From: Microcoleus sp. FACHB-61
GTDB taxonomy: Bacteria; Cyanobacteriota; Cyanobacteriia; Cyanobacteriales; Microcoleaceae
DNA length: 64,000 nucleotides
Direction: 5' to 3'
Assembly (NCBI GenBank): GCA_014695295.1
Contig: JACJNY010000067.1
Location: 62,001-126,000, forward strand
Part shown: positions 51,133 to 59,857 of the stretch, one piece after another
How positions within the stretch are numbered: the first letter of the stretch is position 1
Layout: every line of letters starts with the position of its first letter
Notes under the pieces: generated by a model
Databases searched by the model: none
Seen by the model: only the letters and a program-made list of their open reading frames with translations
What the model was told of the DNA's origin: nothing
Position numbers and translations under genes: made by a program

Positions 51133-54100
51133 TTAAAACCTTTTAGAGTAGGTTAATTCGTTAAATTTCAAGTGGAAGGCTGTGCCAGTTTTTCTTGACA
51201 GTTCGATGCTTCCTTCTAACTGCTCGGTTAAAGTGCAGACAACTTGAAAGCCCATCGAGTTAGTTTTCCGAAAATCTAAGTTTTGAGGAAAGCCAATGCC
51301 GTTGTCCTTAACGAAGAGGTGGATTTCCCGATCGCCCGTTTGATAGCATTCTACACTAACTGTACCAGCCGTGCCATCAGGAAAAGCGTGTTTGAGGGTA
51401 TTTGAAACCAATTCATTGGCAATTAAACCGCAGGGAGTAGCGGTTTCAATATTTAGGTAAATTGGTTCAGCTAATACCTGTAACTGAATTCGGTTGTCGC
51501 TAATATTGTAAGAGTGAAACAAGTTACTTACCAAATCTTCGAGATATTCGCCAAAATTAATTTGCGCCAGGTTAGTCGATCGGTACAGTTTCTCGTGAAT
51601 CAGAGCCATAGAATAAAGGCGATTCTGACTTTCTTCAAACATTTTGGCTAATTGCGGGTCGGCAACTGTGTTAGATTGCAATTCTAACAGACTGGCAACT
51701 ACGCAGAGGTTGTTTTTGACGCGGTGGTGAATTTCTTTGAGCAAAATTTCTTTTTCTTTGAGGGAGTTTTTCAAATTTGCTTCCGCTTGTTTGCGCTCGC
51801 TCAGTTCAGCTTGCAGTTGCTGGTAGAGTAGAGATTGCTGAATGGCGATCGCTAATTGATTCACCAACTGCTGAAATAAATTGATTTCCCATTCTTGCCA
51901 CTCGCGAGGGCGATGGCATTGGTGGGCAATCAGCAATCCCCAAAGTTGGTTGTGCTGAATAATCGGCACTACTAACTTTGCCCTAACATGAATTTGTTTC
52001 ATAAACTCCACCATACAAGGCGTAAGGGAGGGATCATCTAGTTCGGAGATCGCACAAATTCGCCCTTGCAAATAAAGCTGAGAACTTTCAGCGGGAAAAA
52101 CGTCTTCGACAAAACATCTATCCACGAGTTTGCTGCATCCTTCTGCCACGGCTTCAGCAATGACTCGCCCGCCACCTTCGGGTAAAGTTTGATAAACCAA
52201 AACTCGATCGGCTAACAATACTTGCTGGAGTTCGGCAACGGTAGTGTTGAGAATTTCCTCTAATTGCAAAGACTGGCGGACGCGACGGGCGATCGCCTCC
52301 ACGAGCCGTTCTCGCTCGAACTGCTGCTGCAGGGCGATTTCGGCGTATTTAGAATTACTGATATCGGCGGCGTAACCAATAATTTCGATCGGAATGCCTT
52401 TGCTGTCAACCAATAGTTTCAGTTCCGTCCGCAGCCACCGGTAAAGTCCGTCTCGGTGCAAAAAGCGGTACTCGAAAATGCAATTTTTGCCCTCGGACAA
52501 ATTAGAAAAATTTACTATAAATTGTGGTCGATCTTCAGGGTGAATCCGGCTAGACCAAAAGTTAGAATCCGCTAACAGTTCTTGGGGGTCGTAGCCAACT
52601 ATTGCCTTAACGTTGTCGCTGATGTAAGTAGTACAAAAATCTCCCGTAGGTGCGGCAGTAAAAATTACTGCCGGATTAGAAGCCAGTAAAAATTGCAGGC
52701 GTTCTTTTAACTGCTGCAATTCCATTTCTGCTCGCTTACGATAACTGATATCTTGGATCGCCCCCATGCTGTAGAGAGGAATTCCCTCGCGGTCGCGGAT
52801 CAGCGTCACCGTCAAGTTTGCCCACATCAGCTCGCCATTTTTCTTAATCAAGCGTTTTTCACTCCCGAAGCGAGAAATATTGCCCTCGACAAGCTGCTTG
52901 ACTTGCTCCACATCTGCTTCTAAATCTTCTGGATGCGTTAATTGAGTAAAAGTCATAGTCGCCAACTCCGCATCGCTGTAGCCCAACATCTGGCGGTGAG
53001 CTTCATTCACCTTGATCGTGCGGTAGTCGCGCACGCTTGTCAAACCGATCGCGATCGGAGCATCGTCAAATAAGTTGCGAAACTTTTCCTCGCTCTTTTG
53101 CAGTGCAGCTTCTGCCTGTTTGCGAGCGGTAATGTCTCGGGCGACCCACATGACCCGATCGAACTCCAGCGGCGAAATACTGGCATCAAACCAGAATAAC
53201 TTGCAGCCAATTTCCATCCTGTATTCAACTCTGTGGGTTTGCCCAGATGCCAATGTTTGGCGAATGTGGCCGAGGGCAAAATTAGCTTCCGCTTCTGGCA
53301 AGATGTCGGCGAGGGTTTTCCCCAGCAGTTCAGGAGCGGGTTTGTACAGCAATTCGGGAGCCGTGGGGGCAATTTTGAGGTAGCGGCCCGTTGCGTCGAA
53401 AACCACCACAATATCCGTCATGGCATTAAACAGCGCCAGCAGTTCGGCTTCGGAGTTTTGGAGTTTTTCTTCGGTCAATTTGCGCTCGGTAATGTCGGTG
53501 TCAGTCCCAGTCAGGCGGCAGGCCTTGCCGGAAGCCGATCGGATCGCGCTGCCGCGGGCAAGTATCCAGCAGGTGCTGCCGTCTTTGCGCAGCATCCGGT
53601 GTTCAACTTCATAAATTTCTGTCACACCTTCTAGATAAGCCTTTACTGCTTCCTCGACTGCAACTCGATCGTCGGGATGAACGTGAGACGCCCAATTTTC
53701 CATGCGGTTGGGAATCTCTGCGTCCTGATAGCCCAACCAAGCTTTCAAAGACGGAGCAATGTAGATTTCGTCGGTTTCCAAATTCCAGTCCCAAACCCCG
53801 ACTTTGCCCGCCGATACTGCGAGTTCGTACCATTGAGTCCGCTGCTGGACTCTCCGTTCTAACTCTGCATTGAGCTGCTGCAAAGCGATTTCTGCTTGTT
53901 TGCGAGCCGTGACATCCCGGCCTGCTGCTTGATACTCGACGATTTGTCGGCTCTCGTTGAATATAGCCCGATCGATCCACTGCTGCCAGCGAATTTCCCC
54001 GCTCGGCAAAATTACTCGGTGTTCGCAAGTAAAAATAGGCCGCTCGGGAGACACAGAAGTATATAGCTCTTGAAAAATTTCTCGGTCTGCTTCTGGGATC

Positions 54101-54834
54101 AGCGGCATGAAGCTGTTGCCGAGCAAGTCTTCTAGTTTCACGCCGAAATAACGGCAATAAGCTTGATTGACAAATGTGATTTTACCGTTGGGGAGGTAGC
54201 GGCAAATCAGTTCGGTTTGGTCTTCCACAATCGCCTGGTAGCGCGCCTCGCTCTGCTGCAGGTCTTGTTCGGCATTTGTGCGATCGCTGACTCGTTTTTC
54301 TAGTTCACAATTGCCGTCTAACAGTTCGCATTGTTCTTGGAGTTTTGCCGGTTCTTGGTGCAGTGCCTCCATCCAGCTATAAATTGCTGGGCGAATCCTT
54401 TTTTCGCTGACTAAACCTACGACCTGACCCCGTTCATCCACAATCGGCAAGCAATCGATCGAGTATTGACAAAATAGCTTAAATGCGGTAAAAATATCTG
54501 TAAATTCTGATTCTTTTAAAATTATTAAATTCCGCGTCATTACGTCGGCAACTTTTATGCCTTGCCATCCGTATTCGGTGGCTAAGTTCAGCACATCTTC
54601 CGGGCTTAGCAGTCCGACTAGCTGATTTTCATCGACAACTAAGACGCAACTAATCGATGCTTTTACCGTTTCGTTTGAGTGCGGCGGTGAATTAGGCAGC
54701 GGACAAGGGTTTCTCGCCCCACGCATCAGGGCGATCGCATCCCCGAGGCAAGTGGAGGGCGCAACCGTCACAGGGTGGCGATCGACAGCTTTTAAGGGCG
54801 ATCGTAAATTTGCCGGCAAATTAGCAAGTTCCAT
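51133..54834 (-). CDS. CBS-PAS(x5)-GAF histidine kinase with cyanobacteriochrome-like GAF
   Basis: I take the ATG at 54832-54834 (1233 aa); a GTG at 54876 would add 14 residues. Domains, numbered from the ATG, are: a CBS pair (about 15-150), five PAS domains (about 193-314, 331-454, 461-574, 579-702, 709-831), and a GAF domain (about 841-1001). A HisKA_2-type region with KEIHHRVKNNL (His1036/1037) and an HATPase domain (about 1131-1226) complete it. The GAF has DRCF (Cys907) and TPCMVEF (Cys940), followed by AKLVVPIIQHNQLWGLLIAHQC. These are the two cysteine positions of DXCF cyanobacteriochromes, although the usual His after the second Cys is Met. It may be a bilin photoreceptor or a decayed one. 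The next gene starts four bases after its stop. Confidence 0.83.
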   Translation of the reverse strand: MELANLPANLRSPLKAVDRHPVTVAPSTCLGDAIALMRGARNPCPLPNSPPHSNETVKASISCVLVVDENQLVGLLSPEDVLNLATEYGWQGIKVADVMTRNLIILKESEFTDIFTAFKLFCQYSIDCLPIVDERGQVVGLVSEKRIRPAIYSWMEALHQEPAKLQEQCELLDGNCELEKRVSDRTNAEQDLQQSEARYQAIVEDQTELICRYLPNGKITFVNQAYCRYFGVKLEDLLGNSFMPLIPEADREIFQELYTSVSPERPIFTCEHRVILPSGEIRWQQWIDRAIFNESRQIVEYQAAGRDVTARKQAEIALQQLNAELERRVQQRTQWYELAVSAGKVGVWDWNLETDEIYIAPSLKAWLGYQDAEIPNRMENWASHVHPDDRVAVEEAVKAYLEGVTEIYEVEHRMLRKDGSTCWILARGSAIRSASGKACRLTGTDTDITERKLTEEKLQNSEAELLALFNAMTDIVVVFDATGRYLKIAPTAPELLYKPAPELLGKTLADILPEAEANFALGHIRQTLASGQTHRVEYRMEIGCKLFWFDASISPLEFDRVMWVARDITARKQAEAALQKSEEKFRNLFDDAPIAIGLTSVRDYRTIKVNEAHRQMLGYSDAELATMTFTQLTHPEDLEADVEQVKQLVEGNISRFGSEKRLIKKNGELMWANLTVTLIRDREGIPLYSMGAIQDISYRKRAEMELQQLKERLQFLLASNPAVIFTAAPTGDFCTTYISDNVKAIVGYDPQELLADSNFWSSRIHPEDRPQFIVNFSNLSEGKNCIFEYRFLHRDGLYRWLRTELKLLVDSKGIPIEIIGYAADISNSKYAEIALQQQFERERLVEAIARRVRQSLQLEEILNTTVAELQQVLLADRVLVYQTLPEGGGRVIAEAVAEGCSKLVDRCFVEDVFPAESSQLYLQGRICAISELDDPSLTPCMVEFMKQIHVRAKLVVPIIQHNQLWGLLIAHQCHRPREWQEWEINLFQQLVNQLAIAIQQSLLYQQLQAELSERKQAEANLKNSLKEKEILLKEIHHRVKNNLCVVASLLELQSNTVADPQLAKMFEESQNRLYSMALIHEKLYRSTNLAQINFGEYLEDLVSNLFHSYNISDNRIQLQVLAEPIYLNIETATPCGLIANELVSNTLKHAFPDGTAGTVSVECYQTGDREIHLFVKDNGIGFPQNLDFRKTNSMGFQVVCTLTEQLEGSIELSRKTGTAFHLKFNELTYSKRF

Positions 54835-54884
54835 CAGTCTTGGCGAAAAAGTATTGCTAATTAACTTTAGCAACACTTTTAGTC

Positions 54885-54912
54885 ATCTGGCTGATGACTG
54901 ATGACTGCTGAC
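54885..54912. repeat. Degenerate TGACTGA/TGATGAC heptamer repeat
   Basis: Imperfect TGACTGA-type heptamers in the 48-base-scale gap between the cyclase and CBS-PAS kinase genes, related to the TGACTAA arrays. Confidence 0.55.
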
Positions 54913-54924
54913 TGATAACCAACC

Positions 54925-57711
54925 TTATTTTTGACGAATGAGAATATAAGTTTTCATCCCCCCTTTGCCTTTAACTTCAATAATTCCCCGCTCCTGAAAC
55001 AAATATTTGTGTTCTAATAATTTATAAGTAGTTTCGCTGACTTGAATCCGCCAAGGCAAACCGTGAGATTCCATGCGGGAAGCAATATTTACTGTGTCGC
55101 CCCACAAATCGTAAATAAACTTTTTGATGCCAATTACTCCGGCAACAACCGGGCCGCTGTGAATGCCGATGCGGATGCTAAAATATTTATTATGGCTAGC
55201 ATTAAATCTGGCTATTTCTGCTTGCATATCTAGCGCCATTCGGGCGATCGCGTCTGCGTGGTCTGCCCGGGGATTGGGCAGCCCTCCAACCGCCATGTAT
55301 GCGTCGCCGATAGTCTTGATTTTCTCTAGGCCGTGCTGTTCGCACAAAAGGTCGAATCCTGAGAAAATCTGATTCAGGAGCTCCACAAGCTCGATCGGAT
55401 TCATGACGGCAGACAAAGCTGTAAACCCCACAATGTCTGCGAACAACACAGTCACTTGCGGAAAGTATTCGGCAATAGTAGTTTCGTTTTGCTTGAGGCG
55501 TTCTGCTATTGCTTTGGGCAAGATATTTAACAGCAGCTTTTCGGATTTTTCTTGCTCTTCTCGCAGGGCATCTTCTGCTTGCTTGCGTTCCGTAATGTCG
55601 TGGTAACTCCAGACTCTGCCGATAATTTGATCTCCGAGCCGCTGCGGTTGCGAATAGCGTTCAAAAAATCTGCCGTCTTGAAATTTCAACAAATCGTAAC
55701 TTTCGGCTTCTGGCTGCTCGTAAAGCGATTCTATTCTCTCTTGGAATGCTTGGGGGTCTTTGAGTTGGTTCAGGACAAAAGCGTTCATTTTGGCGTCGTC
55801 TCGCACTGCCATCACTTCGTTAGGTATGCCCCACATTTCCACAAATTGTCGATTGAAAGTGACTATTTTTCGGCTCATGTCAATAGCTAAAATACCGTCT
55901 GCAGTAGAATCAAAAGTTGCTAGCAGCAGCGACACAGATTTTCCGAGGGCGTCTTCTGCCATTTTTCTAGCAGTAATATCTCGCAAAATAGCGCGAATCG
56001 CTACTAGCGAACCTTGCGCAAATTTACAGCTTATGCTGCCTTCCAGCAAAATTTTTTCCTGATATTTAGTAATAAATATTACTTGAAGAAAGGCTGGATA
56101 CAACGTATTTTCATTTACAGTCTTTTCGATAATAGCTTGATACAATATATCCTTAGACTCTTCGGAACTGTTGGGATGAATGATATCAAAAACAGTCATT
56201 TGAGCAATTTCTGCTTCGCTGTAGCCCAGAGTTTCCCGCCAAGCCCGATTTACATACAAAAAATGACCGTCCGCTCCAATACTTTGAATTAAGTCAGTAG
56301 CATTTTCAAATAAGTCTCGCAGTTGTTCTTCGCTTTCCCGCAAAGCTATTTCAGCTTGCTTGCGCTTGATAAATTGACCGAGTTGGCTGCCGATTGTTGC
56401 CATTATCTGGAGCAATTCTTCATCAAAACACTGCACTTCACGGCTGAAGAAAATCATCACCCCCAACACAGACTTTGCAGAATTTTCCGGGTCGTAGTCG
56501 CCCAAAATTGGGAAACCAAAAGCTCCGTGCAGTCCTTCTTCTGCAGCGATTTCTCGGCGCAGACAACTGTCGCTTTTTGTGACATCTGCAATCCACTGAG
56601 AGGAACCGCTAGCCCAAACCATACCGGGCAATCCTTCGCCAAATGCACAGGTCATTTGTTCGGTAAATTTGGCAAATTTTGGGATAGAAACTGAGCGTTT
56701 TGTCCAACTGGCGACGCACCGAAGCAAATTGGGGTCAGAAACCCCAGCTATTCTCTTAGCTTGTGACAGCAGTTTTTCCCCAGCTTCTGGCATCCAAAGT
56801 TCCGCCGTATCCCATCCCAAGCTATCGCAAATTACGGGGAGGATTGCTGCTATAGCTTTTTTGATTGTTTCGGATGCCGACAGGATGCGAGTGGTGACGT
56901 ACTGAGTTATTTGTCGCTTGCGGGCGCGCTGTCTATCTGTCACATCGCGGCCGATGTACACGAAATCTTGAACGGCGGCCCAAGATGCAGAAATGCCTTT
57001 AATGTCAGTCGGAATCGCCGTACAGGAAAAGGAAACTGTTAGCTTTTCTCCGGTTTTTGCCGTGCAAATTACTTCTGTGTGAGTTTGAGATTGTTGAGGC
57101 TGCTCTTGGCTGACTGCTTGCAAAGATGCGCCAGCAGCAGCAAGAACGTTTATTTGCTGGCCTACTAATTCTGATTCGCTGTAACCGAACAAATCTTGAG
57201 TCGCTTGATTGACTTTTTTAATTTTTCCCGAGGCTGTTGTTACCAACAAAACTTCGGCCATTGAAGTAATAATTTTTTCAACATAATTATTAGTAGCGGC
57301 TAAGGTAGTCAATAAAATATCCATTTCATTGGTAGCTTGGACTAGAGTTTGTTCTAGAGCCATCCTGTCGGTTACGTCTTCAAAAAATATAATTAATCTC
57401 TGATAACTATCGTCATTGGTGAACGCGACGATATACATATCAAAATAAAGCCGCGAGCCATTTCCTAATACCCGCGTGATTGCTTTTAATTCAAAATTTG
57501 GCAAACTTCTTTCAAAAATATCGATTAAAATTTCTTCAGTTCCCATCAATTCTGGAAATGGGATTCGGACATCGTTGCCGGCGACTACTTCCTCGGGACA
57601 CTCGGCAAACCGTTGCACTTTGAGAGATGTTTCTTGGATTAAAAAGTCTTTATCCAGTGCTAGGTACTCCAAGTGGGGGGGAACCAAAAGCTTTTTTAAC
57701 AGGGTTTTCAT
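54925..57711 (-). CDS. PAS-PAS-GAF-PAS-PAS adenylate cyclase (class III)
   Basis: A 928-residue soluble cyclase making cAMP. The domains are an N-terminal PAS-like region (about 10-115), PAS (about 143-262), GAF (about 275-450), PAS (about 463-582), PAS (about 592-712) and a class III cyclase (about 745-925). Metal Asp residues are D759 (LFADIVGF) and D803 (TIGDAYM). Adenine-selecting residues are K799 (EKIKTIGD) and D868 (YDLWGDTVN). The transition-state Asn/Arg are in NIASRME. The first about 200 residues resemble those of the neighbouring histidine kinase. It is fifth in the leftward group and gives the group a cAMP output. Confidence 0.88.
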   Translation of the reverse strand: MKTLLKKLLVPPHLEYLALDKDFLIQETSLKVQRFAECPEEVVAGNDVRIPFPELMGTEEILIDIFERSLPNFELKAITRVLGNGSRLYFDMYIVAFTNDDSYQRLIIFFEDVTDRMALEQTLVQATNEMDILLTTLAATNNYVEKIITSMAEVLLVTTASGKIKKVNQATQDLFGYSESELVGQQINVLAAAGASLQAVSQEQPQQSQTHTEVICTAKTGEKLTVSFSCTAIPTDIKGISASWAAVQDFVYIGRDVTDRQRARKRQITQYVTTRILSASETIKKAIAAILPVICDSLGWDTAELWMPEAGEKLLSQAKRIAGVSDPNLLRCVASWTKRSVSIPKFAKFTEQMTCAFGEGLPGMVWASGSSQWIADVTKSDSCLRREIAAEEGLHGAFGFPILGDYDPENSAKSVLGVMIFFSREVQCFDEELLQIMATIGSQLGQFIKRKQAEIALRESEEQLRDLFENATDLIQSIGADGHFLYVNRAWRETLGYSEAEIAQMTVFDIIHPNSSEESKDILYQAIIEKTVNENTLYPAFLQVIFITKYQEKILLEGSISCKFAQGSLVAIRAILRDITARKMAEDALGKSVSLLLATFDSTADGILAIDMSRKIVTFNRQFVEMWGIPNEVMAVRDDAKMNAFVLNQLKDPQAFQERIESLYEQPEAESYDLLKFQDGRFFERYSQPQRLGDQIIGRVWSYHDITERKQAEDALREEQEKSEKLLLNILPKAIAERLKQNETTIAEYFPQVTVLFADIVGFTALSAVMNPIELVELLNQIFSGFDLLCEQHGLEKIKTIGDAYMAVGGLPNPRADHADAIARMALDMQAEIARFNASHNKYFSIRIGIHSGPVVAGVIGIKKFIYDLWGDTVNIASRMESHGLPWRIQVSETTYKLLEHKYLFQERGIIEVKGKGGMKTYILIRQK

Positions 57712-57768
57712 GTGAGATTTTTAGTAGTGAATTCGCCCTCTGGATCGAATTATCTGAGATTAATCTAT

Positions 57769-59322
57769 TTATTTCTGTTTGTCAAAGGGAATTTTGACTA
57801 TAAAAGTAGTGCCTAACCCTGTCTCGCTGGAAAATTCGATTTGACCTCCCTGCAAGTCTACACACTGCTTGACTATGGACAAACCCAGTCCTGTACCGGG
57901 TATTTTTCCGACATTTTTTGCTCGATAATAAGATTCAAACAGTTGTTCTTGGTCTTCGATAGGAATGCCAATGCCTGCGTCTTTAATTTTAAATTTAGCT
58001 TTTTCATTGTCACAATTTAATTCAAACTCAATATTGCTGTTGAGCGGCGAATACTTGACAGCATTTGATAGCAAATTTGTCAAAATGTGCCGCAGCAATT
58101 TTGCATCTAGTGTTGGCAAGTCTTGCGTTTGTTCCGACTCGTTATCAGTTTTTTTCGCGGAAACACTTGATTTTTTATAAACAAAATTAATTTTATGATT
58201 TTTTCCGTAACTAATTTGAATTGATTCTACTAACTCGCTGCAAAATTTTTGTAAGTCAACTGGTGCGGGATTGAATTCGAGTTTTCCTGCTTCGGCGCTG
58301 CTGAGCAACCGCACGTCCTCTAATAGCTGAGCCATTTGTTGAGATGCTGATTTAACGTGTTGCAGGTATTGTTGTTTTTCCTTGTGTGTGATTTCGTCGC
58401 CGTAGTCTTGGAGGATTTTAGTAGCAAATAATACTGTACTTAAAGGATTGCCGAATTCGTGAGCAATCATCGAGAAAAAACGAGATTTTATCTGTCTGAG
58501 TTCTTGCTCTTTGGCCAAAGAGCGGCGAATTTCTATTTCTTGTTGCTTGCGTTCTGTGATGTCCCGACCTATATAAATGAAATCGTAAAGACCCTCTAAT
58601 TCTGTCTGAATTGCCGCACAGGAAAATTCTACCCAAATTTCTTCTCCTGTTTTAGTAGTGCAGAGTATTTCTAGCTCTCTGAGCAGCTCTTTATGAGACA
58701 AAATATAGCGGTGGCGAGCTTGGTAAAGTAATTTTTCTTCGGCTACTATTAGGGAGATCGGGTTGCCGATCAATTCTGTTTCGTTGTACCCAAATAGCCA
58801 TTGTGCTGATTGATTGACTGTTTTGATAATTCCTAATGTTGTCGTCACCAACAAAGCATCGCCCATCGAGCGAATAACTTTATCTATATAATCTTTAGAA
58901 GCGGCTAAGGCGCTCACCAAAAGATTAGCTTCATTCGCCCTCTGAATCAACGATTGCTTCATCACCATCTTTTCGGTGGTATCTTCAATCAAAATCAGCA
59001 ATTTACCTGGCACATTTTGTTGTTCGTCTTCCTCTTTGATTGCCAACATATCAAAGTATAAAGGGCGGTTGTGGTCGGCAAACCGAGCGATACCTTTGAT
59101 TTCAAAACCCGGCAGCCGTCCCATAATGATAGACATGAGGATATTTTCAATGCCAATCAGTTCGGGAAAACTGATGCGAGCATCTGCACCGGGTATCGCG
59201 TCGCCCGGAGTATCGGCATAATCCTGCACTTTGGCGGAGGTTTCCTGAATGATGAAATGGTGATTTACTACAAAATACTCTGTTTTTCGCGGGTCGAAGA
59301 TTCTTCTCAAAAGGGAATTCAT
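57769..59322 (-). CDS. PAS histidine kinase
   Basis: The 517-residue soluble kinase has an N-terminal PAS-like domain (about 12-115, ISFPELIGIENILMSI) and a PAS S-box (about 145-260, ending FIYIGRDITERKQQ). HisKA follows, with H288 in FFSMIAHEFGNPLS, then HATPase (about 400-515: NAVKYSPLNSN, KDAGIGI, GTGLGLSIVKQ). Its first 190 residues are clearly related to the start of the adenylate cyclase encoded next, which suggests both sense the same input or partner. Its ATG overlaps the stop of the GTPase gene by four bases (59319-59322), so they are translationally coupled. Confidence 0.9.
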   Translation of the reverse strand: MNSLLRRIFDPRKTEYFVVNHHFIIQETSAKVQDYADTPGDAIPGADARISFPELIGIENILMSIIMGRLPGFEIKGIARFADHNRPLYFDMLAIKEEDEQQNVPGKLLILIEDTTEKMVMKQSLIQRANEANLLVSALAASKDYIDKVIRSMGDALLVTTTLGIIKTVNQSAQWLFGYNETELIGNPISLIVAEEKLLYQARHRYILSHKELLRELEILCTTKTGEEIWVEFSCAAIQTELEGLYDFIYIGRDITERKQQEIEIRRSLAKEQELRQIKSRFFSMIAHEFGNPLSTVLFATKILQDYGDEITHKEKQQYLQHVKSASQQMAQLLEDVRLLSSAEAGKLEFNPAPVDLQKFCSELVESIQISYGKNHKINFVYKKSSVSAKKTDNESEQTQDLPTLDAKLLRHILTNLLSNAVKYSPLNSNIEFELNCDNEKAKFKIKDAGIGIPIEDQEQLFESYYRAKNVGKIPGTGLGLSIVKQCVDLQGGQIEFSSETGLGTTFIVKIPFDKQK

Positions 59323-59855
59323 ACTTGTTCTACCATTGTGTAAGCTAGTTTGTAAAAAATTTCGTCAACGTCTTTGCCTGTTTTAGCAGATGTCGTGCAA
59401 ACTGCTATTACTTTGTCTTGACCTATCGAATGGGATATTTCTACTAGCAGCGCCAATTTTTCCTCGTCAATCAAGTCTACTTTGTTCAAAGCGACGATAA
59501 TTGACCCTTTAGGGTTGACTGAAGAATAAAGCTGAATGTGTTCGGAGATTCGCTCAACTGTTTCGGAGCGGCTGACATCGGCAACGATTAAAACGCCGCT
59601 AGCTCCCTGCAAGTAAGTCGGTGCTATCCCTTTGAATTTTGTATGTCCTTCTAAGTCCCAAATTAGCAACTGTGCAGTCACGTTTTCCTGCTGTTTTGTG
59701 TTTTCTAAGATGATGTTTTTGCGGGAAATTTTCACTCCCACAGTGGAGAGGTACTGGTCGCTGAATTGCCCATCTACAAAACGGCGGATCAGGCTGGTTT
59801 TTCCCACGCCAAAATCACCAATCATGCAGATTTTTTTAGATATCTTAACTGACAT
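59319..59855 (-). CDS. Ras/Rab-like small GTPase
   Basis: A 178-residue stand-alone GTPase. G1 GDFGVGKTS (13-21), a conserved Thr in G2 (T38), G3 WDLEGH (66-71), G4 NKVD (124-127) and G5 TSAK (155-158) are all present. The position of Ras Gln61 is His71. There is no C-terminal prenylation Cys. Two bases separate its start from the stop of the upstream OmpA-like gene, and its stop overlaps the PAS kinase start, so it is co-expressed with both. By analogy with bacterial MglA/Rup-type GTPases it probably switches a protein complex; the roadblock-like region in the upstream product could be its regulator. Confidence 0.88.
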   Translation of the reverse strand: MSVKISKKICMIGDFGVGKTSLIRRFVDGQFSDQYLSTVGVKISRKNIILENTKQQENVTAQLLIWDLEGHTKFKGIAPTYLQGASGVLIVADVSRSETVERISEHIQLYSSVNPKGSIIVALNKVDLIDEEKLALLVEISHSIGQDKVIAVCTTSAKTGKDVDEIFYKLAYTMVEQV

Positions 59856-59857
59856 AA

